This document shows positions 36,727-45,378 of a stretch of 64,000 bases of DNA, piece by piece. Position numbers and translations under genes: made by a program. This DNA comes from CAYWXV01 sp964462535 (GTDB taxonomy: Bacteria; Bacteroidota; Ignavibacteria; OLB7). A model generated the notes under the pieces. The model was not told the DNA's origin. It searched no databases and worked only from the letters and a program-made list of their open reading frames with translations. Within the stretch, counting starts at the first letter, position 1, and each line of letters starts with the position of its first letter. Location of the stretch: the NCBI GenBank assembly GCA_964462535.1, contig CAYWXV010000007.1, positions 37,002 to 101,001 on the forward strand. The letters are read 5' to 3'.

Positions 36727-38841
36727 CTATGCAGCTACCGCCGATTTACCACTCTTCTCGATCACCTCATCGACAACCGACTTCGGTGCCGGCTCGTAGT
36801 GATCGAACGTCATCGAGTAGATGGCGCGCCCCTGTGTCATGGAGCGAAGGCGGGTGACGTAGCCGAACATCTCGGCCAGCGGAACCATCGACTTGATGAC
36901 CTGGGCATCGCCGCGCGACGTCATCCCTTCGATGCGTCCTCGACGGCTGGAGAGGTCACCCATGACATCGCCCATGTACTCCTCGGGCGTCACCACCTCG
37001 ACCGACATGACCGGTTCGAGAAGCGCCGGTCGAGCCTTTCGGCATGCCTCCTTGAAGCACATCGACGCGGCGACCTTGAAGGCCATTTCCGACGAGTCTA
37101 CATCGTGGTACGACCCGAAGTGGAGCTTTGCCTTGATATCGACGACCGGGTAACCGGCCAGCACGCCATTCCGCATCGACTCCACAATGCCCTGCTCCAC
37201 CGGCTTGACGTACTCCTTCGGAATCACACCGCCGACAATGGCGTTCTCGAACTCGAAGCCCTTACCCGGCTCGTTGGGAGAGAACTCGATCGTAACGTGG
37301 CCATACTGCCCCTTACCACCCGTCTGACGCACGAACTTCGTGTCCTGGTCAATTGTCTGCGTGATCGTCTCGCGGTATGCAACCTGCGGACGACCGACGT
37401 TAGCCTCCACCCTGAATTCACGTTTGATACGATCGACAATGATCTCCAGATGAAGCTCGCCGACGCCGGAGATGATGGTCTGCCCCGTCTCTTCATCCGT
37501 CTTCACACGGAAGGTTGGATCCTCTTCAGCCAGCTTGACGAGCGCCTCACCGAGCTTGTCCTGATCGGCCTTGGTCTTCGGCTCGATCGCCTGATCGATA
37601 ACCGGCTCGGGGAACTCCATCTTCTCCAGAACGATCGGTCCGTTCTCGGCACAGATGGTGTCACCCGTACGCGTCGACTTCAAACCGACAATAGCGATGA
37701 TGTCGCCCGTATAGGCTTCGTCAATATCCTCTCGGTGATTCGCATGCATCCGGAGGATACGACCGACTCGCTCCTTCTTTCCATTGGTGGAATTGAGGAC
37801 GTAGGAACCGGCGGCAAGTGTCCCGGAGTAGACGCGGACGAACGTGAGCTTCCCGACGAACTTGTCGGTGATGATCTTGAACGCCAGTCCCGCGAAGTTT
37901 TCACTGTCACTCACCTGCCGCTCCATGTGCTCGCCGGAGTCGATGTCGTGCCCCGGAGTCGAGCCAACGTTGGTCGGGTCGGGCATGAAGTCGATGACGG
38001 CATCCAGGAGCTGCTGCACACCTTTGTTCTTGAACGACGAACCGAGAAGAACCGGGATGATCGTGACGTTCAACGTCGCCTCGCGAAGGACGCGACGCAC
38101 CTCTTCGGGAGCGATCTCCTCCCCTTCCAGATACTTTTCGAGGAGTGAGTCGTCAACGGTGGCCACTGCTTCCAGCATCTCGGTGCGGTACTGGCGCGCG
38201 ATCTCCTCCATGTCGTGAGGGATGTCGATTACGTCCCAACGTGAACCCTGGGCCGAGTCGTCGAAGATGTACGCCTTCATTTCGATCAGGTCGACGATAC
38301 CCTTGAAAAGGTCGCCCTGACCAACCGGGAGCTGAACCGGAATAGCATTCGCGCCTAGCCGATCGCGAATCATGCCGACAACTTTGAGGAAGTCGGCACC
38401 AACGCGATCCATCTTGTTGACAAAGGCGATGCGCGGGACGCCGTACTTGTCGGCCTGGCGCCACACGGTCTCAGATTGCGGCTCGACGCCACCAACGGAG
38501 CAGAAGAGAGCAACGGCACCGTCAAGGACACGAAGCGAGCGCTCGACCTCAACGGTGAAGTCGACGTGGCCCGGGGTGTCGATGATATTGATTCGATGTT
38601 CCGGGAACTGGAGCTTCGAGCCCTTCCAGAAGCAGCTGGTTGCTGCGGATGTGATCGTAATGCCCCGCTCCTGCTCCTGCTCCATGTAATCCATGGTTGC
38701 CGCACCCTCATGGACTTCGCCCATGCGGTGCAGAACGCCGGTGTAGAACAGGATGCGCTCAGTTGTTGTCGTCTTACCGGCATCGATGTGGGCCATGATG
38801 CCGATGTTACGAACGCGATCTAATGGATAAAGTCGGGGCAT
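36727..38841 (-). CDS. fusA: Elongation factor G
   Basis: 704 aa from ATG at 38841, which has AGAGGATC immediately upstream; the longer open frame to 38904 includes a hairpin and is not used. Translocase: G1 AHIDAGKTTTTER, RGITITSAATSC, DTPGHVDFT, NKMD. Domain IV and V complete (EPVMSVEVVTPEEYMGDVMGDLSSRRG). Between rpsG and tuf as in the classical str operon. Confidence 0.98.
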   Translation of the reverse strand: MPRLYPLDRVRNIGIMAHIDAGKTTTTERILFYTGVLHRMGEVHEGAATMDYMEQEQERGITITSAATSCFWKGSKLQFPEHRINIIDTPGHVDFTVEVERSLRVLDGAVALFCSVGGVEPQSETVWRQADKYGVPRIAFVNKMDRVGADFLKVVGMIRDRLGANAIPVQLPVGQGDLFKGIVDLIEMKAYIFDDSAQGSRWDVIDIPHDMEEIARQYRTEMLEAVATVDDSLLEKYLEGEEIAPEEVRRVLREATLNVTIIPVLLGSSFKNKGVQQLLDAVIDFMPDPTNVGSTPGHDIDSGEHMERQVSDSENFAGLAFKIITDKFVGKLTFVRVYSGTLAAGSYVLNSTNGKKERVGRILRMHANHREDIDEAYTGDIIAIVGLKSTRTGDTICAENGPIVLEKMEFPEPVIDQAIEPKTKADQDKLGEALVKLAEEDPTFRVKTDEETGQTIISGVGELHLEIIVDRIKREFRVEANVGRPQVAYRETITQTIDQDTKFVRQTGGKGQYGHVTIEFSPNEPGKGFEFENAIVGGVIPKEYVKPVEQGIVESMRNGVLAGYPVVDIKAKLHFGSYHDVDSSEMAFKVAASMCFKEACRKARPALLEPVMSVEVVTPEEYMGDVMGDLSSRRGRIEGMTSRGDAQVIKSMVPLAEMFGYVTRLRSMTQGRAIYSMTFDHYEPAPKSVVDEVIEKSGKSAVAA

Positions 38842-38854
38842 GATCCTCTGTATT

Positions 38855-38873
38855 TCGGCCCCTGTGGGGCCGA
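38855..38873 (-). promoter_or_regulatory. Hairpin just before the fusA ribosome site
   Basis: TCGGCCCC (38855-38862) pairs perfectly with GGGGCCGA (38866-38873), loop 3 nt, ending 6 nt before the AGAGGATC box of fusA. It may set fusA translation or protect the processed mRNA. Confidence 0.5.
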
Positions 38874-38926
38874 TCCATAGTAATTGGCTAACGGTAAGTG
38901 GCAAACCCGCGACCCTGCCGAGGGCT

Positions 38927-38950
38927 CCCGGCGACGCGAACGTCGTCGGG
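38927..38950 (-). promoter_or_regulatory. Hairpin after rpsG
   Basis: CCCGGCGACG (38927-38936) and CGTCGTCGGG (38941-38950) form a 10-bp stem with one wobble and a CGAA tetraloop, 36 bp past the rpsG stop. Probably an intercistronic processing or attenuation structure; no U tract. Confidence 0.45.
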
Positions 38951-38985
38951 CTGGACAGCCGGCGTCACGGTTGATGAGCGTCGGT

Positions 38986-39453
38986 CTACCAACGGAAGTG
39001 AGCGAACGCGCGGTTGGCATCGGCCATGCGATGGACGTCCTCACGCTTCTTGACTGCATTCCCTTCGCCATTCGATGCCGCGATCAGCTCGTTGGCAAGC
39101 TTCTCGACCATGCTCTTATCGCGACGGTCCTTCGCGTAGCGGAGGATCCAGCGGATGCCCAGGGCGACTCGGCGATCCGGGCGGACTTCCATCGGAACCT
39201 GGTAGGTGGAGCCACCTACGCGACGCGAACGAACCTCCACGGCCGGCGAGACATTGGCCAATGCTTTGCGGAAGACCTCGAGAGGCTCCTGCTGGGTCTT
39301 GTCACCAACGATGTTGAGAGCCTGGTAGAAGACTCGACGGGCGACACTCTTCTTGCCCTGGAGCATCAGGTTGTTAACGAAGCGGGCGACGGTCACGTCA
39401 TTGTAGACCGGATCGGGAATGATGCGACGCTTCTCGGCGCGTTTCTTCCTCAT
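38986..39453 (-). CDS. rpsG: 30S ribosomal protein S7
   Basis: 155 aa. MRKKRAEKRRIIPDPVYND, LMLQGKKSVARRVFYQAL, RVGGSTYQVPMEVRPDRR, KREDVHRMADANRAFAHFRW. Initiates assembly of the 30S head. Confidence 0.98.
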   Translation of the reverse strand: MRKKRAEKRRIIPDPVYNDVTVARFVNNLMLQGKKSVARRVFYQALNIVGDKTQQEPLEVFRKALANVSPAVEVRSRRVGGSTYQVPMEVRPDRRVALGIRWILRYAKDRRDKSMVEKLANELIAASNGEGNAVKKREDVHRMADANRAFAHFRW

Positions 39454-39488
39454 GTGTTCCTTCTATCGATACAGTTGTGAAATGACCT

Positions 39489-39866
39489 TTACGCCTTCTT
39501 CGGCTTCTTGGCTCCATACTTCGAACGACCCTGCATCCTCTTTCCGACACCCTGTGTGTCAAGAGTGCCGCGAACGATATGGTAGCGAACGCCCGGAAGG
39601 TCCTTCACGCGGCCGCCGCGGATCAGAACAATCGAGTGCTCTTGAAGATTGTGTCCCTCACCCGGGATGTACGCCGTGACCTCGATCTGATTCGAGAGGC
39701 GAACACGGGCGACCTTGCGTAGCGCGGAGTTCGGCTTCTTCGGCGTCGTCGTGTAGACGCGCGTGCAGACTCCACGCCGCTGGGGACAGGACTGGAGAGC
39801 AGGCGAGTTGCTCTTGTAGGGCTCGACCTGACGCCCCTTTCGTACTAGCTGATTAATCGTCGGCAC
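39489..39866 (-). CDS. rpsL: 30S ribosomal protein S12
   Basis: 125 aa. MPTINQLVRKGR, LQSCPQRRGVCTRVYTTTPKKPNSALRKVARVRL, EGHNLQEHSIVLIRGGRVKDLPGVRYH. The lysine in TPKKPNS and that in GRVKDLPG, the known streptomycin-resistance positions, are both the wild-type residue. First gene of the 21-kb ribosomal block. Confidence 0.98.
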   Translation of the reverse strand: MPTINQLVRKGRQVEPYKSNSPALQSCPQRRGVCTRVYTTTPKKPNSALRKVARVRLSNQIEVTAYIPGEGHNLQEHSIVLIRGGRVKDLPGVRYHIVRGTLDTQGVGKRMQGRSKYGAKKPKKA

Positions 39867-39926
39867 AGATGTTGAAATTCGGCTGATTGTATCCGGATTA
39901 TCCTACCTCTTTCGCAGGAAAGACGG

Positions 39927-39958
39927 CAAATATAGAGAAAGGGCCCGGACACTAGCAA
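39927..39958 (-). promoter_or_regulatory. Bacteroidota-type promoter of the str operon
   Basis: On the minus strand TTG (39956-39958), 21-bp spacer, TATATTTG (39927-39934). Start expected near 39920, giving a leader of about 55 nt before rpsL. GGCCCG/CGGGCC (39942-39947 / 39963-39968) lies across the spacer and could end transcripts of the lipoprotein gene upstream. Confidence 0.75.
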
Positions 39959-40013
39959 CAATCGGGCCGCATCTCATCTTTCCGTTTTGTTACGATGACC
40001 CGTGGGGGGCCGG

Positions 40014-40580
40014 TTACCTCGGCTGGGCTGGGCCCTCTTCCCCCTTCTCCGACTGGGGAGGCATGCGTGGCGTGGAGCGCGAGCCATAGACGGCCACCTC
40101 CGGCGAATTCGTGATGAGGAGCTTCCCCTCCTGCGGGCGCAGATAGAGAAGATCGTATAGCCCCCCATGCTCTACCGTCACGAAAACAACGGTATCAACC
40201 TTCACGACCTTCGCCCCCTTGTCGAACACCTTCCCAACCATCGGGTCACTCGCCATCGAATGAGCGTACACCTCGCGCTTGGACTTCCCTACCAGCGAAC
40301 GCCACGGTCCCCGCTCCCCCTCCGGCAGACTATCGATGTTCGCGAGCTGTGCTCCGATCAGTGTATCGACTTGTGCACGTCGTGCGCTATCGAGCATGTC
40401 GTAGATGGCTCCACCGTTCTTCTCCTGAACCGCCTTCACGATCGCCTTGAATTTCTCCTCCGGATTTTCCCACTGCGCACCACTCCCCGAGGAACCGTCA
40501 GTGCATCCTGTTGCGATGAGCGCAACGAGGAACAGGGCGATAGTGCAGGTCGAGAAGCTCAAGCGAGACGGAACGAACAT
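40014..40580 (-). CDS. Putative lipoprotein of unknown function
   Basis: 188 aa. Lipoprotein signal peptide: hydrophobic CTIALFLVALIATG then Cys (lipobox ATGC), followed by TDGSSGSG linker. The body (about 40-160) is alpha/beta and polar, with EEKFKAIVKAVQEKNGGAIYDMLDSA resembling the start of NTF2-like or DUF4878-like folds found in lipoproteins, and a Pro/Glu-rich tail (SRSTPRMPPQSEKGEEGPAQ). Function not known. Divergent from the YgjP-type peptidase gene. Confidence 0.75.
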   Translation of the reverse strand: MFVPSRLSFSTCTIALFLVALIATGCTDGSSGSGAQWENPEEKFKAIVKAVQEKNGGAIYDMLDSARRAQVDTLIGAQLANIDSLPEGERGPWRSLVGKSKREVYAHSMASDPMVGKVFDKGAKVVKVDTVVFVTVEHGGLYDLLYLRPQEGKLLITNSPEVAVYGSRSTPRMPPQSEKGEEGPAQPR

Positions 40581-40614
40581 TGCGTGGGTATGGTTCGGTT
40601 GATCAAAGGGAGCG

Positions 40615-40644
40615 CAAAGTTAGTCCAAAGAGATCTGCGGGCAA
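40615..40644 (-). promoter_or_regulatory. Possible promoter of the lipoprotein gene
   Basis: On the minus strand TAACTTTG (40615-40622) with TTG (40642-40644) 19 bp upstream. Start near 40608, about 28 nt before the ATG. Good -7 box, weak -33 box. Confidence 0.5.
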
Positions 40645-40723
40645 CGTGGAGAAGGGGGATCTGAATGCAACAAACCATTCGTGCACTATATTCGCCGCCA
40701 ATCACCTTGTGCAAGTGCCCCCT

Positions 40724-41464
40724 ATGGATCACACGCGATCTCCATTCAGGGTCGAGACGATTGACATTGACGGGACCATCATTCCCTATCGAGTGCGTCG
40801 CAGCCCGCGTGCGCGACACATCCGAATTACGATCAGCCCGTACGATGGGGTCGTCGTTACCCTTCCCCTGCAGCAACAGTACTACGTAAGCCCAGCCCGA
40901 TTCCTGCGTGAGAAGGGGGAGTGGGTTGTGCGTCAATACCTGCGAATTGCCCCCCCGCCCCCCCAGCCTCCACTCGGCAACGGATCGATGATTCCGGTTC
41001 TGGGGAGACCTCGCAAACTCCGCGTCGGCCTTGGTCACGAACCCGAACCACGCTTTGCCGTGGTTGGTGATCAGATCCACGCGCTCATTCCCCGCCCCAG
41101 CCGCAGACTCCTGCGCGATAGCCTGAAGCAATGGTTGATGGAGAGAGCCAGCAAGGCGATTGAACGAGTTGTTCGACGGGAGGCGGACCGCATCGGCGTC
41201 ACGTTCCGACGGGTGACAGTCCGTGACCAGAAGACGAAATGGGGAAGCTGCTCCAAGACCGGAAGTCTGTCGTTCAACTGGCGGCTCGTCCTCTTTCCTC
41301 CTGCCGTGATGCGGTACATCGTGATCCACGAGTTGTGTCACCTGCGCCACTTCAATCACTCGCAGCGATTCTGGTCTCTCGTGGCGCGTCACGATCCCCG
41401 CTACCAGGACTCAATCGACTGGCTGAAGCGTCAGGGGCATCACGCCGACGCCATCTTCCGATAG
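40724..41464 (+). CDS. YgjP/DUF45-type metallopeptidase
   Basis: 246 aa from ATG at 40724; the upstream open frame lacks protein character. Zinc protease fold: KWGSCSKTGSLSFNWRLVLFPPAVMRYIVIHELCHL. Metal ligands would be His202 and His206 of HELCH and His212 of FNHSQRFW. The N-terminal SPRARHIRITISPYDGVVVTLP is also typical. Homologues (YgjP, WLM-like) are cytosolic; E. coli YgjP was linked to nucleotide metabolism, but the substrate is unsettled. Ends at a shared terminator. Confidence 0.88.
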   Translation: MDHTRSPFRVETIDIDGTIIPYRVRRSPRARHIRITISPYDGVVVTLPLQQQYYVSPARFLREKGEWVVRQYLRIAPPPPQPPLGNGSMIPVLGRPRKLRVGLGHEPEPRFAVVGDQIHALIPRPSRRLLRDSLKQWLMERASKAIERVVRREADRIGVTFRRVTVRDQKTKWGSCSKTGSLSFNWRLVLFPPAVMRYIVIHELCHLRHFNHSQRFWSLVARHDPRYQDSIDWLKRQGHHADAIFR

Positions 41465-41486
41465 GAACAGGACCTGCACACATAAA

Positions 41487-41523
41487 AACGTGTCCCGCGC
41501 GTATGCTCGCTGCGGGACACGTT
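41487..41523. terminator. Bidirectional terminator between convergent genes
   Basis: A perfect 12-bp stem AACGTGTCCCGC (41487-41498) / GCGGGACACGTT (41512-41523). On the plus strand it is followed by CTGTTTTGGG; on the minus strand by TTTATG after the terminal TT. It serves the metallopeptidase gene and the VWA-protein gene. Confidence 0.9.
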
Positions 41524-41567
41524 CTGTTTTGGGGCGTGACGACGATGTGCATCGTCTGACGGAGGTG

Positions 41568-43229
41568 CTACTTCGCGACGATCATCGGATGTACAACGGT
41601 GGTTCCAGCGACGCTCACACGGACGAAGTAGCGTCCTGGCACTAGATCCTCCACCGCGACTCGGAGCTCATGACTCCCCGGCTCGGTAACGCCATCGAAA
41701 ATCGTAGCTGCGATCCGACCTCTCACGTCGATAATGTCGATATGGGCTCTTGTTGCTCGATCAACATGGTAGGCGAGTGTCACCTCACCGTCGCGCACGG
41801 GATTGGGCGTGATACCATCAATGGAGAGAGCGGCGCTGATGGTCCCGACGGAACTCGGTCCTGAGGTGGGAGCGTGGTAGCCGGTAGGAGTTGCAATCGA
41901 CGTGTCCCCGTCGTAGGTAAACGTCGGCGTCACACCGCGCCACGACCCATCGCGTCGTGTGTCGGGAGATTGATAATAGATCGAGCAGCAACCCTTCTCG
42001 AACACGATCTCAGCAATCGAGGCGAAGACACTGTCCATTGCAGCCGGGTCGCGAACGCTGTAGTACTTCCCTCCCGTGCCAGACGCAAGTGCACGGAGCG
42101 AGTCGTCGTTGTCCAGCAGCAGACCGATGGCGAACACGGGGACGTTGGCGGCCCGTGCACGATCCACGACTCTTGATATTTCGCGCACCTGTGATCGATT
42201 GTCCTCACCGTCACTCAATACGATAACCGCCTTCCGTCGCGACGATGGGCGCACCGCAATGTCGTCGATTGCGCGTATGACCGCATCGTTCATCGCCGTC
42301 CATCCGTCAGGGGTCAACCGATCAATCGCACTCTTCAGAAGACCTCGATCATTGGTCCAGTTCTGATCCAGCGTCGTGGTCAGGCTGAATGAGTAGATCG
42401 CCGCCTCGTCCGCGTTCGTCAACCTGTCAACAAAGGTCCGCCCGGCAGCCTGCGTATAGACCATCCGCGACGACGTTCCGAATGGTTCGTCCATACTCCC
42501 CGATCTGTCGAAGACCATTGCCACGGATACTGCGCCAAGCCTCTCCGAACAATCGACCCGATCGATCGTGACGGGGACGCCGTTCTCCGTAAGAAGCAGA
42601 TGGTCCTTGAAGTCCTCCACGCGAACGGAGTCGCGCATGACTTTCACTGAGAGTCGAATCGTAGGGAACGCGCTGGAATCGATCGCGCAGATCTCCCACT
42701 CGGTCAGTGGGATCTCTTCGACGATGAAGTGGATGTACCCGCTGTTGTTGTCGTGCGCGTCACGCTTTTCAAGGCCACGAAAGTTCCAGTCAATCAACAT
42801 TGTCTGGACGGGTCGCCCATTACCCTGAAAGACCGCGGAGTACTTGTGCTCGTTATTGAGCGGCTGCTGTGGAAGCGGCTTGCCATTGACGCGGAAACCG
42901 TGCGCGTCCAGCATCCGCGGGTCGCCAACGTAGATCGGATATCCGTCAAAGATTCGCCACTCCGGCTTCGCCCATTCCTCGGCCGGAAACGAGTAGATCC
43001 AGACGGGATCGACGGACGAGTTTACCGTGTCCTCCCACATGGAATAGGTGCCCCACGCGGTAATACGGTACTTGTGTCGGAGCGACGTGGCGTCAGGAGA
43101 ATAAAGTGTATCGAGGGAGCGGGAGTCGATCGTCCCGCTCCATGGGAAGCGACGTTGCGCGGAAAGTCCCGACGTCGTGATGACGAGGAGAATAACGATT
43201 GCTAGAATTCGAGTCGTAAAGGTGGACAT
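41568..43229 (-). CDS. Secreted von Willebrand factor A protein with T9SS C-terminal sorting domain
   Basis: 553 aa. Signal peptide MSTFTTRILAIVILLVITTSGLSAQ. Residues 26-225 are beta-rich with no known family. A VWA domain spans about 235-425 with a complete MIDAS: DRSGSM (Asp241, Ser243, Ser245), a later Thr in GWTAM, and VLSDGEDN. Residues 470-553 are a type A sorting domain: IDGITPNPVRDGEVTLAYHV, IDIIDVRGR, LVPGRYFVRVSV ending HPMIVAK. The protein should be exported by Sec, then carried across the outer membrane by T9SS and possibly attached to the surface. VWA domains bind protein ligands through a metal ion; the partner is unknown. Confidence 0.88.
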   Translation of the reverse strand: MSTFTTRILAIVILLVITTSGLSAQRRFPWSGTIDSRSLDTLYSPDATSLRHKYRITAWGTYSMWEDTVNSSVDPVWIYSFPAEEWAKPEWRIFDGYPIYVGDPRMLDAHGFRVNGKPLPQQPLNNEHKYSAVFQGNGRPVQTMLIDWNFRGLEKRDAHDNNSGYIHFIVEEIPLTEWEICAIDSSAFPTIRLSVKVMRDSVRVEDFKDHLLLTENGVPVTIDRVDCSERLGAVSVAMVFDRSGSMDEPFGTSSRMVYTQAAGRTFVDRLTNADEAAIYSFSLTTTLDQNWTNDRGLLKSAIDRLTPDGWTAMNDAVIRAIDDIAVRPSSRRKAVIVLSDGEDNRSQVREISRVVDRARAANVPVFAIGLLLDNDDSLRALASGTGGKYYSVRDPAAMDSVFASIAEIVFEKGCCSIYYQSPDTRRDGSWRGVTPTFTYDGDTSIATPTGYHAPTSGPSSVGTISAALSIDGITPNPVRDGEVTLAYHVDRATRAHIDIIDVRGRIAATIFDGVTEPGSHELRVAVEDLVPGRYFVRVSVAGTTVVHPMIVAK

Positions 43230-43312
43230 GGGAGGCCCCCTCGGGGATGGATGCTGTGAGACTGCTCTCTCAGTAACAACGGTCTCCTACGACCCGACCG
43301 GCAACGGATCGT

Positions 43313-44053
43313 TTAAGTGGACAGGAACTTTCTATCCAGATAACTGGGGAGCATTTCGCGCCATGTCGGCCAGTCGTGGCCATACTCGGCCCCCCAATTC
43401 TCGACCCAGTTAGGGATTCCCTTCGTCCCGAGAACTCCCGCTATCCTCCAGGTCTCGGCCGGGGCTTCGTAAGGACCCTCGCCCGTAAGGAAGTGGATGT
43501 GCTGCTTGGAACGGAGCAGATCCAGATTCGGTCCCTCCAACCCGGGGAGGTAGTCGATCGGGGAATTGTAGAAGACATCCTCGTCGTAGTAGCCGTTGCT
43601 GTACGACTTCAGATCGTAAATGCCGCTCATCCCAATTACACCGTCAAACAGATCGGGCCGTCTGAAGAGTGTGTTCGCCGCGTGGAAGGCACCGAGCGAA
43701 ACCCCGGACGTGATAATCATCGGCCTTCCACCACCCATCGCATTCTGGATGTAGGGCACAACCTCTTCCGCGATGTATGTGTTGTACTGTTGATGACGCA
43801 CGGCCTTCTCTCGTCCTGACAAATGGTGGTTCAGCCAGCTCTCCGAATTGATCGAATTGATCGAGAAGACCCGAACCTGACCTGCGTCAATCTGGGGTGC
43901 AATACTGTCGATCAGGTAGAACCTCTCGTACTCCAGGTAGTCCGCAGCCGCGGAAGGAAAGAGGAGAATGGCGAATCCGTACGAACCGTAGAGTGCGATT
44001 TCCATTTCGCGGCCAAGGTTCGGACTGTACCAGGAATCAAGTGTGCGCTGCAT
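43313..44053 (-). CDS. Esterase of the PF00756/COG4947 type
   Basis: 246 aa from ATG at 44053, because family members start just before a WYSPNLGREMEI segment; an upstream GTG at 44110 is possible. Alpha/beta hydrolase with nucleophile Ser in SGVSLGAFHA (GxSxG), acid in the GPNLDLLRSKQHIHFLTGEGPYE region and His in YGHDWPTW. No signal peptide, so cytoplasmic. Substrate unknown. 73 bp downstream of rsmI. Confidence 0.8.
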   Translation of the reverse strand: MQRTLDSWYSPNLGREMEIALYGSYGFAILLFPSAAADYLEYERFYLIDSIAPQIDAGQVRVFSINSINSESWLNHHLSGREKAVRHQQYNTYIAEEVVPYIQNAMGGGRPMIITSGVSLGAFHAANTLFRRPDLFDGVIGMSGIYDLKSYSNGYYDEDVFYNSPIDYLPGLEGPNLDLLRSKQHIHFLTGEGPYEAPAETWRIAGVLGTKGIPNWVENWGAEYGHDWPTWREMLPSYLDRKFLST

Positions 44054-44126
44054 GTAGGTTTGAATTGGTTGGTTGGATGCCGACTGACTGCCCCGCCTGG
44101 GGCTGATCACGATCTGATCAATGACT

Positions 44127-44834
44127 CTACGTTTCGGTGAAGCCGCGAATCACGATCACGAACTCTCCCCGAATAGAGGTTCGTCCGCTGTAGAGATCAT
44201 GCAGGGTTTCAAGGGTGCCGCGATTGATCTCTTCGAACTTCTTTGTCAGCTCGCGGCAGATTACAGCGGGCCTGCTCCCCCCAAAGACCTCCGCGAGTTC
44301 GCGAAGTGTTTTGAGAATGCGATGCGGCGACTCGTACAGAATGATCGTCCGCTCTTCTGTGGAGAGACGACCGATCATAGTCTGCCTCCCCTTCTTGTGT
44401 GGGAGGAAGCCCTCGAATACAAACGCGTCGGTCGGTAGACCGCTGACAGCGAGGGCGGGGGCAAACGCCGTGGCACCAGGGAGCGGGACGATCGGTATTC
44501 CAGCGGCAATCGCCAGCGCCACCAGCCTCGTCCCCGGATCACTGATGCCTGGCGTTCCTGCGTCGGAGACGAGTGCCACGTCGGCGCCTTGCCTCAGGAT
44601 CTCAACGATCTGACCAGCCCGACCGGCCTCGTTCCCTGAGAAGTTGCTGATCAGGCGCCTGGGAGGAATCTCGTAGTGCCGAAGGAGTTGCGCCGTCACG
44701 CGTGTATCCTCGCACGCGATCGTTTCAACATCACGGAGAATTCGGAGGGCTCGCATCGTGATGTCCTCCAGGTTCCCGATCGGCGTCGGAACCAGGTAGA
44801 GCGTCCCGAACGTGTGCCTACTAGGCTCGGCCAT
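44127..44834 (-). CDS. rsmI: 16S rRNA (cytidine-1402 2'-O)-methyltransferase RsmI
   Basis: 235 aa. SAM-dependent tetrapyrrole-methylase-like fold: GTLYLVPTPIGNLEDIT, CEDTRVTAQLL, VALVSDAGTPGISDPG, PLPGATAFAPALAVSGL, ESPHRILKTL. Modifies the decoding centre. Start ATG at 44834 lies 14 bp inside tadA, so it is coupled to it. Confidence 0.95.
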   Translation of the reverse strand: MAEPSRHTFGTLYLVPTPIGNLEDITMRALRILRDVETIACEDTRVTAQLLRHYEIPPRRLISNFSGNEAGRAGQIVEILRQGADVALVSDAGTPGISDPGTRLVALAIAAGIPIVPLPGATAFAPALAVSGLPTDAFVFEGFLPHKKGRQTMIGRLSTEERTIILYESPHRILKTLRELAEVFGGSRPAVICRELTKKFEEINRGTLETLHDLYSGRTSIRGEFVIVIRGFTET

Positions 44835-45324
44835 GAGACGTTGTATCACGAGGCAATGGCACGGAGCGTCGGTCCTCGAAGAAGTTCCTTAGGAGTTCTG
44901 CTGCCTCCGAATCCATCACGCCCCCCACGATGGAACAACGATGATTCAATCGTGCGTCGTGTGGAATTGCATAGAGCGTCACGGTTCCACCACTCTTCTC
45001 GTCGTGGGCCCCAAACACGATTTCGTCGATACGAGCGGCAACGGCGGCTCCAGCGCACATGGGACAGGGCTCCAGCGTTGCATAGAGCGTGGCGCCGTAG
45101 AGATGCGGAGTCTTCAGCGTCGACGCCGCTTCGCGCAACGCTACTATTTCTGCATGTGCGGTCGGGTCATTGAGACGTCCCGTTGCATTTCTTCCACGAC
45201 CGACGATAACACCGTCCTTTACCACAACGGCGCCAACCGGCACCTCCCCTTCGCCATACGCCATGCGCGCCTGCTCAAACGCATGTACCATCCATCTGAT
45301 ATATTCCTGATGCCCGTTCGTCAT
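44821..45324 (-). CDS. tadA: tRNA-specific adenosine deaminase TadA
   Basis: 167 aa from ATG at 45324. Zinc deaminase: His57 and Glu59 in HAEIVAL, Cys87 and Cys90 in EPCPMCAGA. VPVGAVVVKDG and SGGTVTLYAIPHDARLNH fit TadA, which makes inosine at tRNA-Arg wobble position 34. The open frame upstream of the ATG reads through the opposite-strand lipoprotein start and is not used. Divergent from that lipoprotein. Confidence 0.92.
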   Translation of the reverse strand: MTNGHQEYIRWMVHAFEQARMAYGEGEVPVGAVVVKDGVIVGRGRNATGRLNDPTAHAEIVALREAASTLKTPHLYGATLYATLEPCPMCAGAAVAARIDEIVFGAHDEKSGGTVTLYAIPHDARLNHRCSIVGGVMDSEAAELLRNFFEDRRSVPLPRDTTSHGRA

Positions 45325-45378
45325 AGTCACAGAGAGAAGCAGGTATTCGTCGTCCAGATAACCGCGGGAGAACACTCG

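Noticed and set aside
36799..38148. 449-codon open frame on the plus strand opposite fusA
   Set aside because: It is the mirror of a strongly conserved gene in GC-rich DNA; composition rich in Arg/His/Asp without any fold or start signal.
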